Shown: positions 1-4,730, numbered from the stretch's first letter. The stretch: 5,496 bases of DNA from an uncultured Treponema sp. (GCA_937900125.1 CALCEK010000217.1:1-5496); one strand, 5' to 3'. The notes: generated by a model not told the origin, from the sequence alone. Program-made: numbers and translations.

Positions 1-42
1 ATCCCCAATCCCCAATCCCCAATCCCCAATCCCCAATCCCCA
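1..42. repeat. Tandem heptamer array, six perfect copies of ATCCCCA
   Basis: Six uninterrupted identical copies of the 7-nt unit ATCCCCA (equivalently AATCCCC) fill positions 1-42 and then stop abruptly at an A+T-rich stretch. The left end is the window edge, so the array may be longer. The unit length is not a multiple of three and no reading frame explains it. The minus strand carries regularly spaced GGGG runs separated by ATT, which could fold into a G-quadruplex. The unit resembles the CCCCAAT-type short tandem heptamers known from filamentous cyanobacteria, but nothing else here suggests that group. Confidence 0.95.
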
Positions 43-118
43 TTATATATTTTAAAGGTACTTTTACCATTATTTACTTTTATATTTATCGATTTATATA
101 TAAATTATATTAATTATT
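43..118. other. A+T-rich spacer downstream of the DHPRD-motif gene
   Basis: This 76-bp spacer between the heptamer array and the stop codon of the minus-strand gene is almost entirely A and T. It contains a perfect 14-bp palindrome, ATTTATATATAAAT (92-105), and a short GGTA-CTTT-TACC inverted repeat (57-68). I see no G+C-rich stem followed by a T-tract, so there is no convincing intrinsic terminator for the gene ending at 119. No coding potential is visible. Confidence 0.5.
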
Positions 119-1537
119 TTACTTCGAATTCCTTACAATTTCATTCAATTTATTTTTACATTCGTTTGACATTTGTATTCTATCTTTGATATTGAATTGT
201 TCTTTTACTTTTTCTATTCTCAGCATATTTTTGAATATATTTCTAATATCTAATTGACAAGTAATTAATTGCATTCCTTCATCAATAAGGGAATTTTCAT
301 AATTCTTAAATTTTCTTAAACATAAAAAGCAAAAATATAATTGCCAATTTTGAAATTTTATTTTATTCATGATTGTCCTATTTTCAACAGTTTGTTTATC
401 ATAATTTAAATTTTTATCGTTATTATTCTCAGATTGTTCGATTACATCTTTTTCTTCAGAATAATTCCTACTAATTATGACATTTTTTTCACTATGATAT
501 TTTCCTCCTTTTTTAAATTTAGAATATCTTTTTTCTTTAAGTGGTTGTTCTGAGCTTTTTTTACTTTTATTCAAGGAGGATTCTCTTTTTTTCGAATTTG
601 AGCGAAATACAGTTACTTCATTTGGTTTCAAAACGTCTAATTCTTTTATATCTTTAATATCATAGCCATAATCTTTAAATTGTTCAGTCAATTTTTCTTC
701 AAGATATTTTCTATCAGAAATATTAGTAATATCCTCATAACTGTTTAATTCTATAGTATTAGCACCATAATTGGGATTTATTGGCTTTTCATGTGCTAAA
801 TCAACCATTCCTACAGTATCTTCACCATAATTGTTTTTAGCGTACCAATAACCAAAAGAATTATATGCTTTATCAAGTCCAAATTCAGCAAAAATTTGTT
901 TAAATTTAGATTTTGTATCAAGACCGTATTTTTTTATCTTTTCCAAAAGTTCTGGTACGGTTGAATAAAAAATATCTTCTCTTTCTGCATAATCCCCTAA
1001 AACATCAAGAAGTTTATTTCTTACTTTTGATTCTTGTTCTTTATCTCCCGTATTTTTAAACAAAATATCTTCTGTATTCTTTTTAACTTCATTTGAATTA
1101 TACTGCATTTTTGTTTCATCAGTTAATAACGAATTGTTCATTCCTAAGCCTATATTATCATATGCAGTTTGATTGTCATTGTTTGGGGTGTTTGAAGTAC
1201 TTTCATTTGAAGAATTAGAATGTTGTTCCATATATTCATAAAGTTCTTCTTTTATTTTTTTCATTTCTGAAACAGTATATTTTGCAGCTAAAATACCAAG
1301 TACTGCCTGAATTGTTTGTGGATTTAATACAACACCTAAAACACCAGTTAATATATCACCGATTGTGCTGCCGATTCCACCACTTTCAGAATCACCGCCA
1401 CCCCAATCATCAGGATATTTAACTTTTTCAACCCCTCCTTTCAATATTCCTGTATTTGAACTGCTTGAACCACCATTTTTATAAGTGAATTTTCCCTCAT
1501 CATCTCTTGGATGGTCAGCCTCGTTCCAGTTTGCCAT
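119..1537 (-). CDS. Orphan protein with N-terminal DHPRD-x-x-GKFT motif and one hydrophobic segment (472 aa)
   Basis: Function unrecognised. The start is set at ATG 1535-1537 because AAGGAGG lies about 5 nt upstream; the in-frame ATG at 1624 would add 29 residues but has only a weak GGGGAT upstream. Visible layout: DHPRDDEGKFT at about residues 8-18; a Gly/Ser-rich linker (19-58); a hydrophobic segment at about 54-87 (STIGDILTGVLGVVLNP and onward) that could span or insert in a membrane; an Asn/Ser-rich low-complexity stretch (about 105-150); a more globular part (about 170-320, including KFKQIFAEFGLDKAYNSFGYWY); a Lys/Ser-rich stretch (about 320-400); and a helical, basic C-terminus. From general knowledge, HPRD-x-x-G-x-F motifs occur near the N-termini of phage structural proteins and some phage-linked effectors. 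A secreted or phage-delivered effector is inference only. The gene is strongly A+T-rich compared with the genes at the right end and is divergent from the 269-aa gene. Confidence 0.8.
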   Translation of the reverse strand: MANWNEADHPRDDEGKFTYKNGGSSSSNTGILKGGVEKVKYPDDWGGGDSESGGIGSTIGDILTGVLGVVLNPQTIQAVLGILAAKYTVSEMKKIKEELYEYMEQHSNSSNESTSNTPNNDNQTAYDNIGLGMNNSLLTDETKMQYNSNEVKKNTEDILFKNTGDKEQESKVRNKLLDVLGDYAEREDIFYSTVPELLEKIKKYGLDTKSKFKQIFAEFGLDKAYNSFGYWYAKNNYGEDTVGMVDLAHEKPINPNYGANTIELNSYEDITNISDRKYLEEKLTEQFKDYGYDIKDIKELDVLKPNEVTVFRSNSKKRESSLNKSKKSSEQPLKEKRYSKFKKGGKYHSEKNVIISRNYSEEKDVIEQSENNNDKNLNYDKQTVENRTIMNKIKFQNWQLYFCFLCLRKFKNYENSLIDEGMQLITCQLDIRNIFKNMLRIEKVKEQFNIKDRIQMSNECKNKLNEIVRNSK

Positions 1538-1540
1538 ATT

Positions 1541-1547
1541 TACCTCC
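1541..1547 (-). promoter_or_regulatory. Strong Shine-Dalgarno that decides the start of the DHPRD-motif gene
   Basis: On the minus strand AAAAGGAGGTAAATATGGC places GGAGG about 5 nt before the ATG at 1537. This near-perfect site favours MANWNEADHP as the true N-terminus over the upstream in-frame ATG at 1624. Confidence 0.85.
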
Positions 1548-1586
1548 TTTTCTTGACTTACACTTATGAACGCACATAAAATACTG

Positions 1587-1610
1587 CTTAAATATTGATT
1601 TATATTTAAG
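1587..1610. repeat. Perfect 9-bp inverted repeat in the leader of the DHPRD-motif gene
   Basis: CTTAAATAT and ATATTTAAG form a perfect 9-bp inverted repeat around a 6-nt spacer. It lies about 50 nt upstream of the chosen start codon and downstream of the candidate promoter, so it would be transcribed. It could be a protein-binding operator or a weak, A+U-rich RNA hairpin. It is not followed by a clear T-tract on either strand, so a terminator is unlikely. Confidence 0.6.
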
Positions 1611-1673
1611 TTTAGTCTATCCATATCCCCAAGTTATCTTGTATATAATACTTACAACCTAGTTCATATTCTC

Positions 1674-1701
1674 AGTATAAATCTTTTCAAGAATTTTGCA
1701 A
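1674..1701 (-). promoter_or_regulatory. Candidate sigma70-type promoter of the DHPRD-motif gene
   Basis: On the minus strand TTGCAA (1696-1701) and TATACT (1674-1679) are separated by 16 bp, matching 4/6 and 5/6 of the -35 and -10 consensus. Transcription would start near 1667, giving a leader of about 130 nt that includes the inverted repeat at 1587-1610. In DNA this A+T-rich, chance matches are common, so the call is moderate to weak. Confidence 0.4.
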
Positions 1702-1746
1702 TATTAACATTCAAATTTTCTTGATTTTTATACACTTCAACAAGTC

Positions 1747-1773
1747 TAAAACCATGTATTCATCATGGTTTTA
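1747..1773. repeat. Perfect 10-bp inverted repeat in the divergent intergenic region
   Basis: TAAAACCATG and CATGGTTTTA form a perfect 10-bp inverted repeat around the 7-nt spacer TATTCAT. It sits between the two divergent genes, near the middle of the gap, where a shared operator or a recombination site could lie. It could also fold as a hairpin, but there is no U-tract beyond the stem itself. It shares its right-hand bases with the adjacent palindrome at 1770-1785. Confidence 0.7.
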
Positions 1774-1785
1774 CATGATTGTAAA
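1770..1785. promoter_or_regulatory. Candidate operator TTTACA-TGAT-TGTAAA
   Basis: TTTACATGATTGTAAA is a perfect 6+6 inverted repeat with a 4-nt centre, a typical shape for a dimeric helix-turn-helix repressor site. It lies about 58 bp upstream of the TTGACA at 1843 and overlaps the end of the preceding inverted repeat. No regulator gene in the window can be assigned to it. Confidence 0.4.
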
Positions 1786-1842
1786 TTTTTATTAAGAACT
1801 TGCCTTTTGAATTTCTAAATCATTTTAAATATACGTCCAAAA

Positions 1843-1870
1843 TTGACAAGGTAATAATTTATAATAAAAA
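1843..1870 (+). promoter_or_regulatory. Candidate promoter of the 269-aa orphan gene
   Basis: A consensus -35 TTGACA (1843-1848) lies 42 bp before the start codon. With a 16-bp spacer the -10 would be the weak TAAAAA (1865-1870). The perfect TATAAT at 1860-1865 is only 11 bp away and so does not fit the same -35. A promoter here is likely because of position, but the exact hexamer pair is uncertain. A modest ribosome binding site, AAGGA (1878-1882), follows 8 nt before the ATG. Confidence 0.4.
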
Positions 1871-1890
1871 TATAAAAAAGGAAAACCATA

Positions 1891-2700
1891 ATGGCTGATA
1901 AAAAGTTTAAAATAATTACTAAAAGTGATAATTTCATCTACTTCGTAACAATGTGCGAAGAAAATGCTGATTGGCATTTTAATGTCGGTTTAAAATCTAC
2001 TGCTCTATACGATTCTTGGGCTTCTTGGGATTACAGTAAAGTCTTTAAACACGAAATTTCAGGACTTTATGTAATTGCACAGTTTAAACTTTCTCTAAGA
2101 CATCAACCCAACTATATGAGGCTATCCGCTTGCGAGAACAGCCCATACAAACTTAAGGACTTAGAAACTTGTTATCAAAAAGAAATTAAAAAAGCCATAA
2201 TAGAAAACACTCTTATCTATGAAAAAGAAGAAATCCCATATTATGACTATGCTCTTATACTTTGGGAAGAACTAAATGACAGAGAAAAATTCTATCTTTG
2301 TGAAACTCCTAATCAGGAACAAAGATGGACAAATACTCCAGTAAACAAGAAAGATTCAGGTTTGACAATGAACGTAGAGCTCGTCATTCAGCCTTCTGAT
2401 TATGAGGGACTTCCCTACATAATTGTTCAAAATGATTATGAAGATAAGCAAAATATGAACTGGGTAAAGATGCAATTAGATGGAACTGTTATCGGAGATG
2501 AAGAACTAATCTTTGATGAAGAAGTTCAACAGGCAGAGTTAAAAGAATGGATTGAAATCAACAAACTTGCTATTCTAATGTATTGGACACAGCTTGAAAA
2601 TGGCTCATTTGATATTCTTAAGATGCTAAAAACATTAAAAATTGTAAGACCGAACTTTCAAATTGATAAGGATTGGAAAATGTTGTCCCCGCAGGGTTAG
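1891..2700 (+). CDS. Orphan 269-aa protein of unknown function, probably altered at its C-terminus
   Basis: I do not recognise this protein. It starts with ATG after AAGGA at 8-nt spacing and is read in A+T-rich codons like the divergent gene to its left. It has no signal peptide or membrane segment, so it is probably cytoplasmic. The N-terminal third is rich in aromatics (WHFNVGL at about 28-34, SWASWDY at 42-48). A central stretch at about 90-135 looks helical and charged, residues 159-215 are acidic and look beta-rich, and the C-terminal helix includes EWIEINKLAILMYW at about 219-232. A W-I-E-x-N-x(4)-L-x-x-Y-W helix of this sort reminds me weakly of the tails of small accessory or antitoxin-like proteins such as the DUF4160 type, which is not enough for a call. 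The last few codons (MLSPQG) lie across a shift to G+C-richer DNA and may not be native. A role paired with the divergent gene, for example protection or immunity, is speculation. Confidence 0.75.
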   Translation: MADKKFKIITKSDNFIYFVTMCEENADWHFNVGLKSTALYDSWASWDYSKVFKHEISGLYVIAQFKLSLRHQPNYMRLSACENSPYKLKDLETCYQKEIKKAIIENTLIYEKEEIPYYDYALILWEELNDREKFYLCETPNQEQRWTNTPVNKKDSGLTMNVELVIQPSDYEGLPYIIVQNDYEDKQNMNWVKMQLDGTVIGDEELIFDEEVQQAELKEWIEINKLAILMYWTQLENGSFDILKMLKTLKIVRPNFQIDKDWKMLSPQG

Positions 2701-2956
2701 TAACTGATTCTGTTTTTTGATAGCCGGTAAGTGTTTCGTTGTTGAAAGTTTCAGTCTCGTCATCACTTACAACAATACCTGTAGCCGCGCCTGTCATGAC
2801 ACCGCGCATAGAAGTTCTGAGATTCTTCGCTTCACTCTGAATGACGGAATTATCCGCTTCACTTTGAATAGTGGATATAGATTCTTCGGACTGCGCCCTC
2901 AGAAAGACACGCTGTAAAACGTGGATTTTTTCTTCAAGCGTACAAATTTTTGTTCC
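2686..2956 (-). pseudogene. Open minus-strand frame without a credible start: probable gene remnant mixed with dispersed repeats
   Basis: Just downstream of the PspC gene the minus strand stays open from the stop at 2957-2959 for about 90 codons and beyond into the opposing orphan gene. The frame reads like protein in places: a polar, heptad-like part (TLEEKIHVLQRVFLRAQSEE), then repeat-derived text (SVIQSEAKNLRTS), then TGAATGIVVSDDETETFNNE and GYQKTESVTNPAGTT. There is no usable start near the frame's beginning; the first ATG is at 2809, inside the region and without a strong Shine-Dalgarno. Base composition is richer in G+C than the DNA to the left. I read it as the truncated remains of a gene interrupted where the A+T-rich segment begins, with repeats inserted. 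Chance openness is an alternative. Confidence 0.35.
2820..2909. repeat. Three degenerate copies of a roughly 27-bp repeat (core CGCTTCACTCTGAAT)
   Basis: Copy 1 (2820-2846) and copy 2 (about 2847-2873) are in register at 27 bp; their cores CGCTTCACTCTGAAT and CGCTTCACTTTGAAT match at 14 of 15 bases. Copy 3 (about 2879-2909) starts with the same AGATTCTTCG but diverges afterwards (CTGCGCCCTCAGAAAGAC). In reverse orientation the unit reads GTCATTCAGAGTGAAGCG and onward, a type of dispersed intergenic repeat that I associate with many bacterial genomes. The repeats artificially keep reading frames open here. Confidence 0.7.
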
Positions 2957-2971
2957 TTAAAAATGACAAAA

Positions 2972-3247
2972 TTAGTGTTTTTCAAAATAACTGTTAAATT
3001 CTTCATCATTAGAATTTGGAGGAACATTTGCGCTTTTTAGATTGTCAAAATCATCGGAGTAGGGGCGTTCTGGAAAAACAAAGGCACAAACAAGATACGC
3101 AATAATTCCAGGGAATCCAGAACAAACTATTGTTAAAATTGCCCATGCAATTCGAATGATTGTTGGGTCAACGTTAAGATATTCTGCAATCCCGCCGCAA
3201 ACACCAAATAATTTTTTTTCAGTTGATTTGTAAAGCCGTTTAGTCAT
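2972..3247 (-). CDS. PspC-domain membrane protein
   Basis: This 91-aa protein is a PspC-domain protein. The N-terminal part (about residues 1-60) shows the family pattern: KRLYKS, then LFGVCGGIAEYLNVDPTIIR, then a hydrophobic segment at about 31-58 ending in the FVFPERP type of boundary. The tail from about 60 is polar and acidic. PspC-domain proteins are small inner-membrane proteins linked to envelope-stress responses, either as sensors or as membrane modulators. Here it is the last gene of a three-gene operon: its ATG overlaps the stop of the upstream HAAS/DUF4097-like gene by 8 bp, and GGAGG (3254-3258) stands in the end of that gene. Co-translation and partnership with that product are likely. 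No convincing terminator follows the stop; only an A/T-rich stretch with T-runs is seen at 2945-2970. Confidence 0.92.
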   Translation of the reverse strand: MTKRLYKSTEKKLFGVCGGIAEYLNVDPTIIRIAWAILTIVCSGFPGIIAYLVCAFVFPERPYSDDFDNLKSANVPPNSNDEEFNSYFEKH

Positions 3248-4151
3248 TTTTGTCCTCCGTTAAGTTTTTTGTTTGTATAGAAACTTTTCCCATTCCGACA
3301 TTTACCGAAAAATGATTTTTTCGTTGCTCGTTTTTGCCGAGTATGCCGAACCCGCTTTTTTTTGTTTCGTTAAAAATCGCTTCGCCCAAGCCCACTTTTG
3401 CATTGATTGAAAAATCTTCATTGCACGATGTTAATTTTACGCCCACAAATCCCATTCCGCAATCGATTTTTATAAGTCCCGTCAAAGTTCCCGCGTAACA
3501 AAGCCGCCCCATTCCGCAATGAAAATTCGCGCTTCCGCCAAAAAACTGTTTTAATTCGATGTTTCCCGCGCCAACGTCAACATAAGTGCGCCCGACTGAC
3601 ACACTTATGTTTTTTGTTACAAAACTTCCAGCTCCCACGTGCAATCTAAAAACGTCAAATTTTGAATTTTGGGGAACTTTGATTAAAATGCGCGGGTGAT
3701 TTGCGCCTTGTTTTTCGGAATGACTGAAAAAATCAAGGTTGGGAAGTTTTGGCGAATTTTCTATTGTGAGCGTTCCAAATGGGGAAAGCGAACACCGAAT
3801 GTCTCCGCGAGAAAGTCCACGGTAATCCACACAAAATTTTTCTCCTGCGGTGAGTACAACTTCGGCAGTGCCAACCGCAATGTCAAGATTTTTTATTTTT
3901 TCTCCGCCAAAATCGCTATAAGTGCCATCGGATTTTTCATTTTTGCTGAATTTTGCCATTGGAACTGAGGCGAATTTTGAAATTATACTTTGAGCTAATT
4001 CTTCTGGCGTTCCAAATTCTTCCATCACCTTAAAATCATCTGAAGCTTCCTCAAAATAATCTGAATAATACAAAATTGCTTCTTCTTGCTCTTCAACTGG
4101 AAGATTCCGAAGATTGTATTTTAATATGCTAAGATATTCTTTGCGTGTCAA
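3240..4151 (-). CDS. HAAS (DUF1700) domain fused to a DUF4097-like beta-repeat domain
   Basis: 303 aa. The start is TTG (4149-4151), supported by AGGAGG 6 nt upstream and by the TTGA overlap with the stop of the padR-like gene. Residues 1-60 form a HAAS/DUF1700-type helical domain (TRKEYLSILKYNLRNLPVEE, YYSDYFEE, FGTPEELAQSI). Residues about 85-300 look like a DUF4097-type beta-solenoid, with glycine-centred turns recurring about every 19-32 residues: VGAG 172, VGAG 193, CGMG 212, CGMG 231, VGLG 253, VGMG 285. No transmembrane helix separates the two parts, whereas HAAS-containing proteins often carry several. The protein may therefore be cytoplasmic or act through its membrane partner PspC. 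By family knowledge, PadR-HAAS pairs are regulatory and membrane-linked modules in which the HAAS domain is thought to contact the PadR regulator. The actual effector role is unknown. Confidence 0.88.
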   Translation of the reverse strand: MTRKEYLSILKYNLRNLPVEEQEEAILYYSDYFEEASDDFKVMEEFGTPEELAQSIISKFASVPMAKFSKNEKSDGTYSDFGGEKIKNLDIAVGTAEVVLTAGEKFCVDYRGLSRGDIRCSLSPFGTLTIENSPKLPNLDFFSHSEKQGANHPRILIKVPQNSKFDVFRLHVGAGSFVTKNISVSVGRTYVDVGAGNIELKQFFGGSANFHCGMGRLCYAGTLTGLIKIDCGMGFVGVKLTSCNEDFSINAKVGLGEAIFNETKKSGFGILGKNEQRKNHFSVNVGMGKVSIQTKNLTEDKND

Positions 4152-4468
4152 TTTTCGCCTCCTAAAAGAATTTTGCTTAGTTTGCTACTATATTCTTGCC
4201 ATGTTTGCCTATACGTTTGTAGAAGATTTACTCCCGAAAGTGTAATTTTGTAATACCGCCTGTTGCGCCCATTGAATTCCTTGTCATAGGTTTCTAGCAT
4301 ACCGCTATTTTGCAACCTGCGGAGTACGGGATACAAGGTACTTTCAGAAACGTCCAATACCGCGCGGACATCTTGCGTGATTTTGTAACCATAGGTTCCT
4401 TCTGCTTCTTGCGCAACTACGGCAAGTACAACCGCGTCTAAAAGGGCTGCACCTGTGTTAAACACCAT
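4148..4468 (-). CDS. PadR-family winged-helix transcriptional regulator
   Basis: This 106-aa protein has the compact single-domain size of PadR subfamily 2. Visible features are GTYGYKITQDV (24-34), the recognition-helix region SESTLYPVLRRLQNSGMLE (41-59) and the wing GRNRRYYKIT (67-76), followed by a C-terminal dimerisation helix. PadR proteins are usually repressors of their own operon and of adjacent membrane or stress genes. The start is ATG at 4466-4468 with AAGGAG (4474-4479) 5 nt upstream. It is the first gene of the operon; its TGA stop overlaps the TTG start of the HAAS gene by 4 bp (TTGA), so the regulator and its likely partner are translationally coupled. The ligand or inducing signal cannot be read from the sequence. 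Confidence 0.93.
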   Translation of the reverse strand: MVFNTGAALLDAVVLAVVAQEAEGTYGYKITQDVRAVLDVSESTLYPVLRRLQNSGMLETYDKEFNGRNRRYYKITLSGVNLLQTYRQTWQEYSSKLSKILLGGEN

Positions 4469-4499
4469 ATCCGCTCCTTAATATTGTTTTATATCTCAT

Positions 4500-4528
4500 A
4501 CTATACAATGAATAATATTATTTGTCAA
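4500..4528 (-). promoter_or_regulatory. Near-consensus sigma70-type promoter of the padR-HAAS-pspC operon
   Basis: On the minus strand a perfect -35 TTGACA (4523-4528) is separated by exactly 17 bp from the -10 TATAGT (4500-4505, 5/6 match). Transcription should begin near 4493, giving a short leader of about 25 nt before the AAGGAG site and the ATG at 4468. So strong a promoter for a repressor operon implies tight repression. Confidence 0.85.
4511..4522. promoter_or_regulatory. Candidate PadR operator: 12-bp perfect palindrome in the promoter spacer
   Basis: AATAATATTATT is a perfect 12-bp palindrome lying wholly in the spacer between -35 and -10 of the operon promoter. Binding of a PadR dimer here would block RNA polymerase. 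The position and symmetry fit autorepression. A+T-rich palindromes can arise by chance, so this is a candidate. Confidence 0.5.
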
Positions 4529-4539
4529 TATAGGATATT
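4527..4539. promoter_or_regulatory. Candidate second operator: AATAT-AGG-ATATT overlapping the -35
   Basis: A perfect 5-bp inverted repeat around a 3-nt centre overlaps the upstream edge of the -35 hexamer. Together with the palindrome at 4511-4522 it gives two dyads whose centres are about 16-17 bp apart, suitable for two repressor dimers on one DNA face or neighbouring faces. Confidence 0.4.
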
Positions 4540-4571
4540 ACGAAAAAAATGAATCTTTTAAAACGTAACGA

Positions 4572-4670
4572 GGTGGCGGGGCGGGGGAGGCTACAAGTGC
4601 GTTGTTTTTGCGTGTAGTGCGTCAGTGTGCCATTTCTTGAGCGGGATTGCCTGCGAAACATAACACCGCC
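4572..4670. other. G-rich, unexplained intergenic block with short internal repeats
   Basis: This block between the operon promoter and the pckG terminator is far richer in G+C than its surroundings. It starts with GGTGGCGGGGCGGGGGAGG (4572-4590), a G-quadruplex-like run on the plus strand. CTACA (4591-4595) and TGTAG (4613-4617) can pair around a 17-nt loop, and AGTGCGT recurs at 4596 and 4616 with a 20-bp period. GGCGG (4575-4579) and CCGCC (4666-4670) are complementary near the two ends. A 47-codon minus-strand frame (4518-4661) runs into the padR promoter and lacks a good Shine-Dalgarno, so I do not call it coding. A small RNA, a dispersed intergenic element or remnant DNA are all possible. 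Confidence 0.4.
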
Positions 4671-4683
4671 TAAAAAGCGAACA

Positions 4684-4710
4684 AGATTCTTCAATTCGTT
4701 TAGAATGAGA
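4684..4710. repeat. Diverged fourth copy of the 27-bp dispersed repeat
   Basis: This stretch begins AGATTCTTC and ends GAATGAGA. Aligned without gaps to copy 1 at 2820-2846, it matches at 19 of 27 positions, including the first nine bases and GAATGA near the end. It lies in the intergenic gap between the pckG terminator and the G-rich block, so the same repeat family occupies both non-coding gaps that flank the padR operon. Confidence 0.5.
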
Positions 4711-4730
4711 TACTAGACAGGCTTTTAAAC

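Noticed and set aside
1..42. CRISPR array
   Set aside because: The unit is only 7 nt and perfectly contiguous, with no spacers.
1538..1624. In-frame N-terminal extension of the DHPRD-motif gene from the ATG at 1624
   Set aside because: The upstream ATG has only a weak GGGGAT before it, while the ATG at 1537 has GGAGG at ideal spacing. The extension would also cover a perfect inverted repeat.
1747..1773. Intrinsic terminator
   Set aside because: It lies between two divergent genes, downstream of neither, and no T-tract follows the stem on either strand.
2717..2917. 66-codon plus-strand frame
   Set aside because: It lies across the degenerate repeats, has no ribosome binding site and shows no recognisable protein features. 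The repeats keep several frames open here.
3696..3968. Plus-strand frame inside the HAAS/DUF4097-like gene
   Set aside because: It is antisense to a well-supported domain-bearing gene and has no features of its own.
4518..4661. 47-codon minus-strand frame in the G-rich block (begins MFRRQSRSRN)
   Set aside because: There is no good Shine-Dalgarno, the composition is Arg/Ser/Pro-rich as expected of G+C-rich non-coding DNA, and the frame ends inside the -35 region of the padR promoter.
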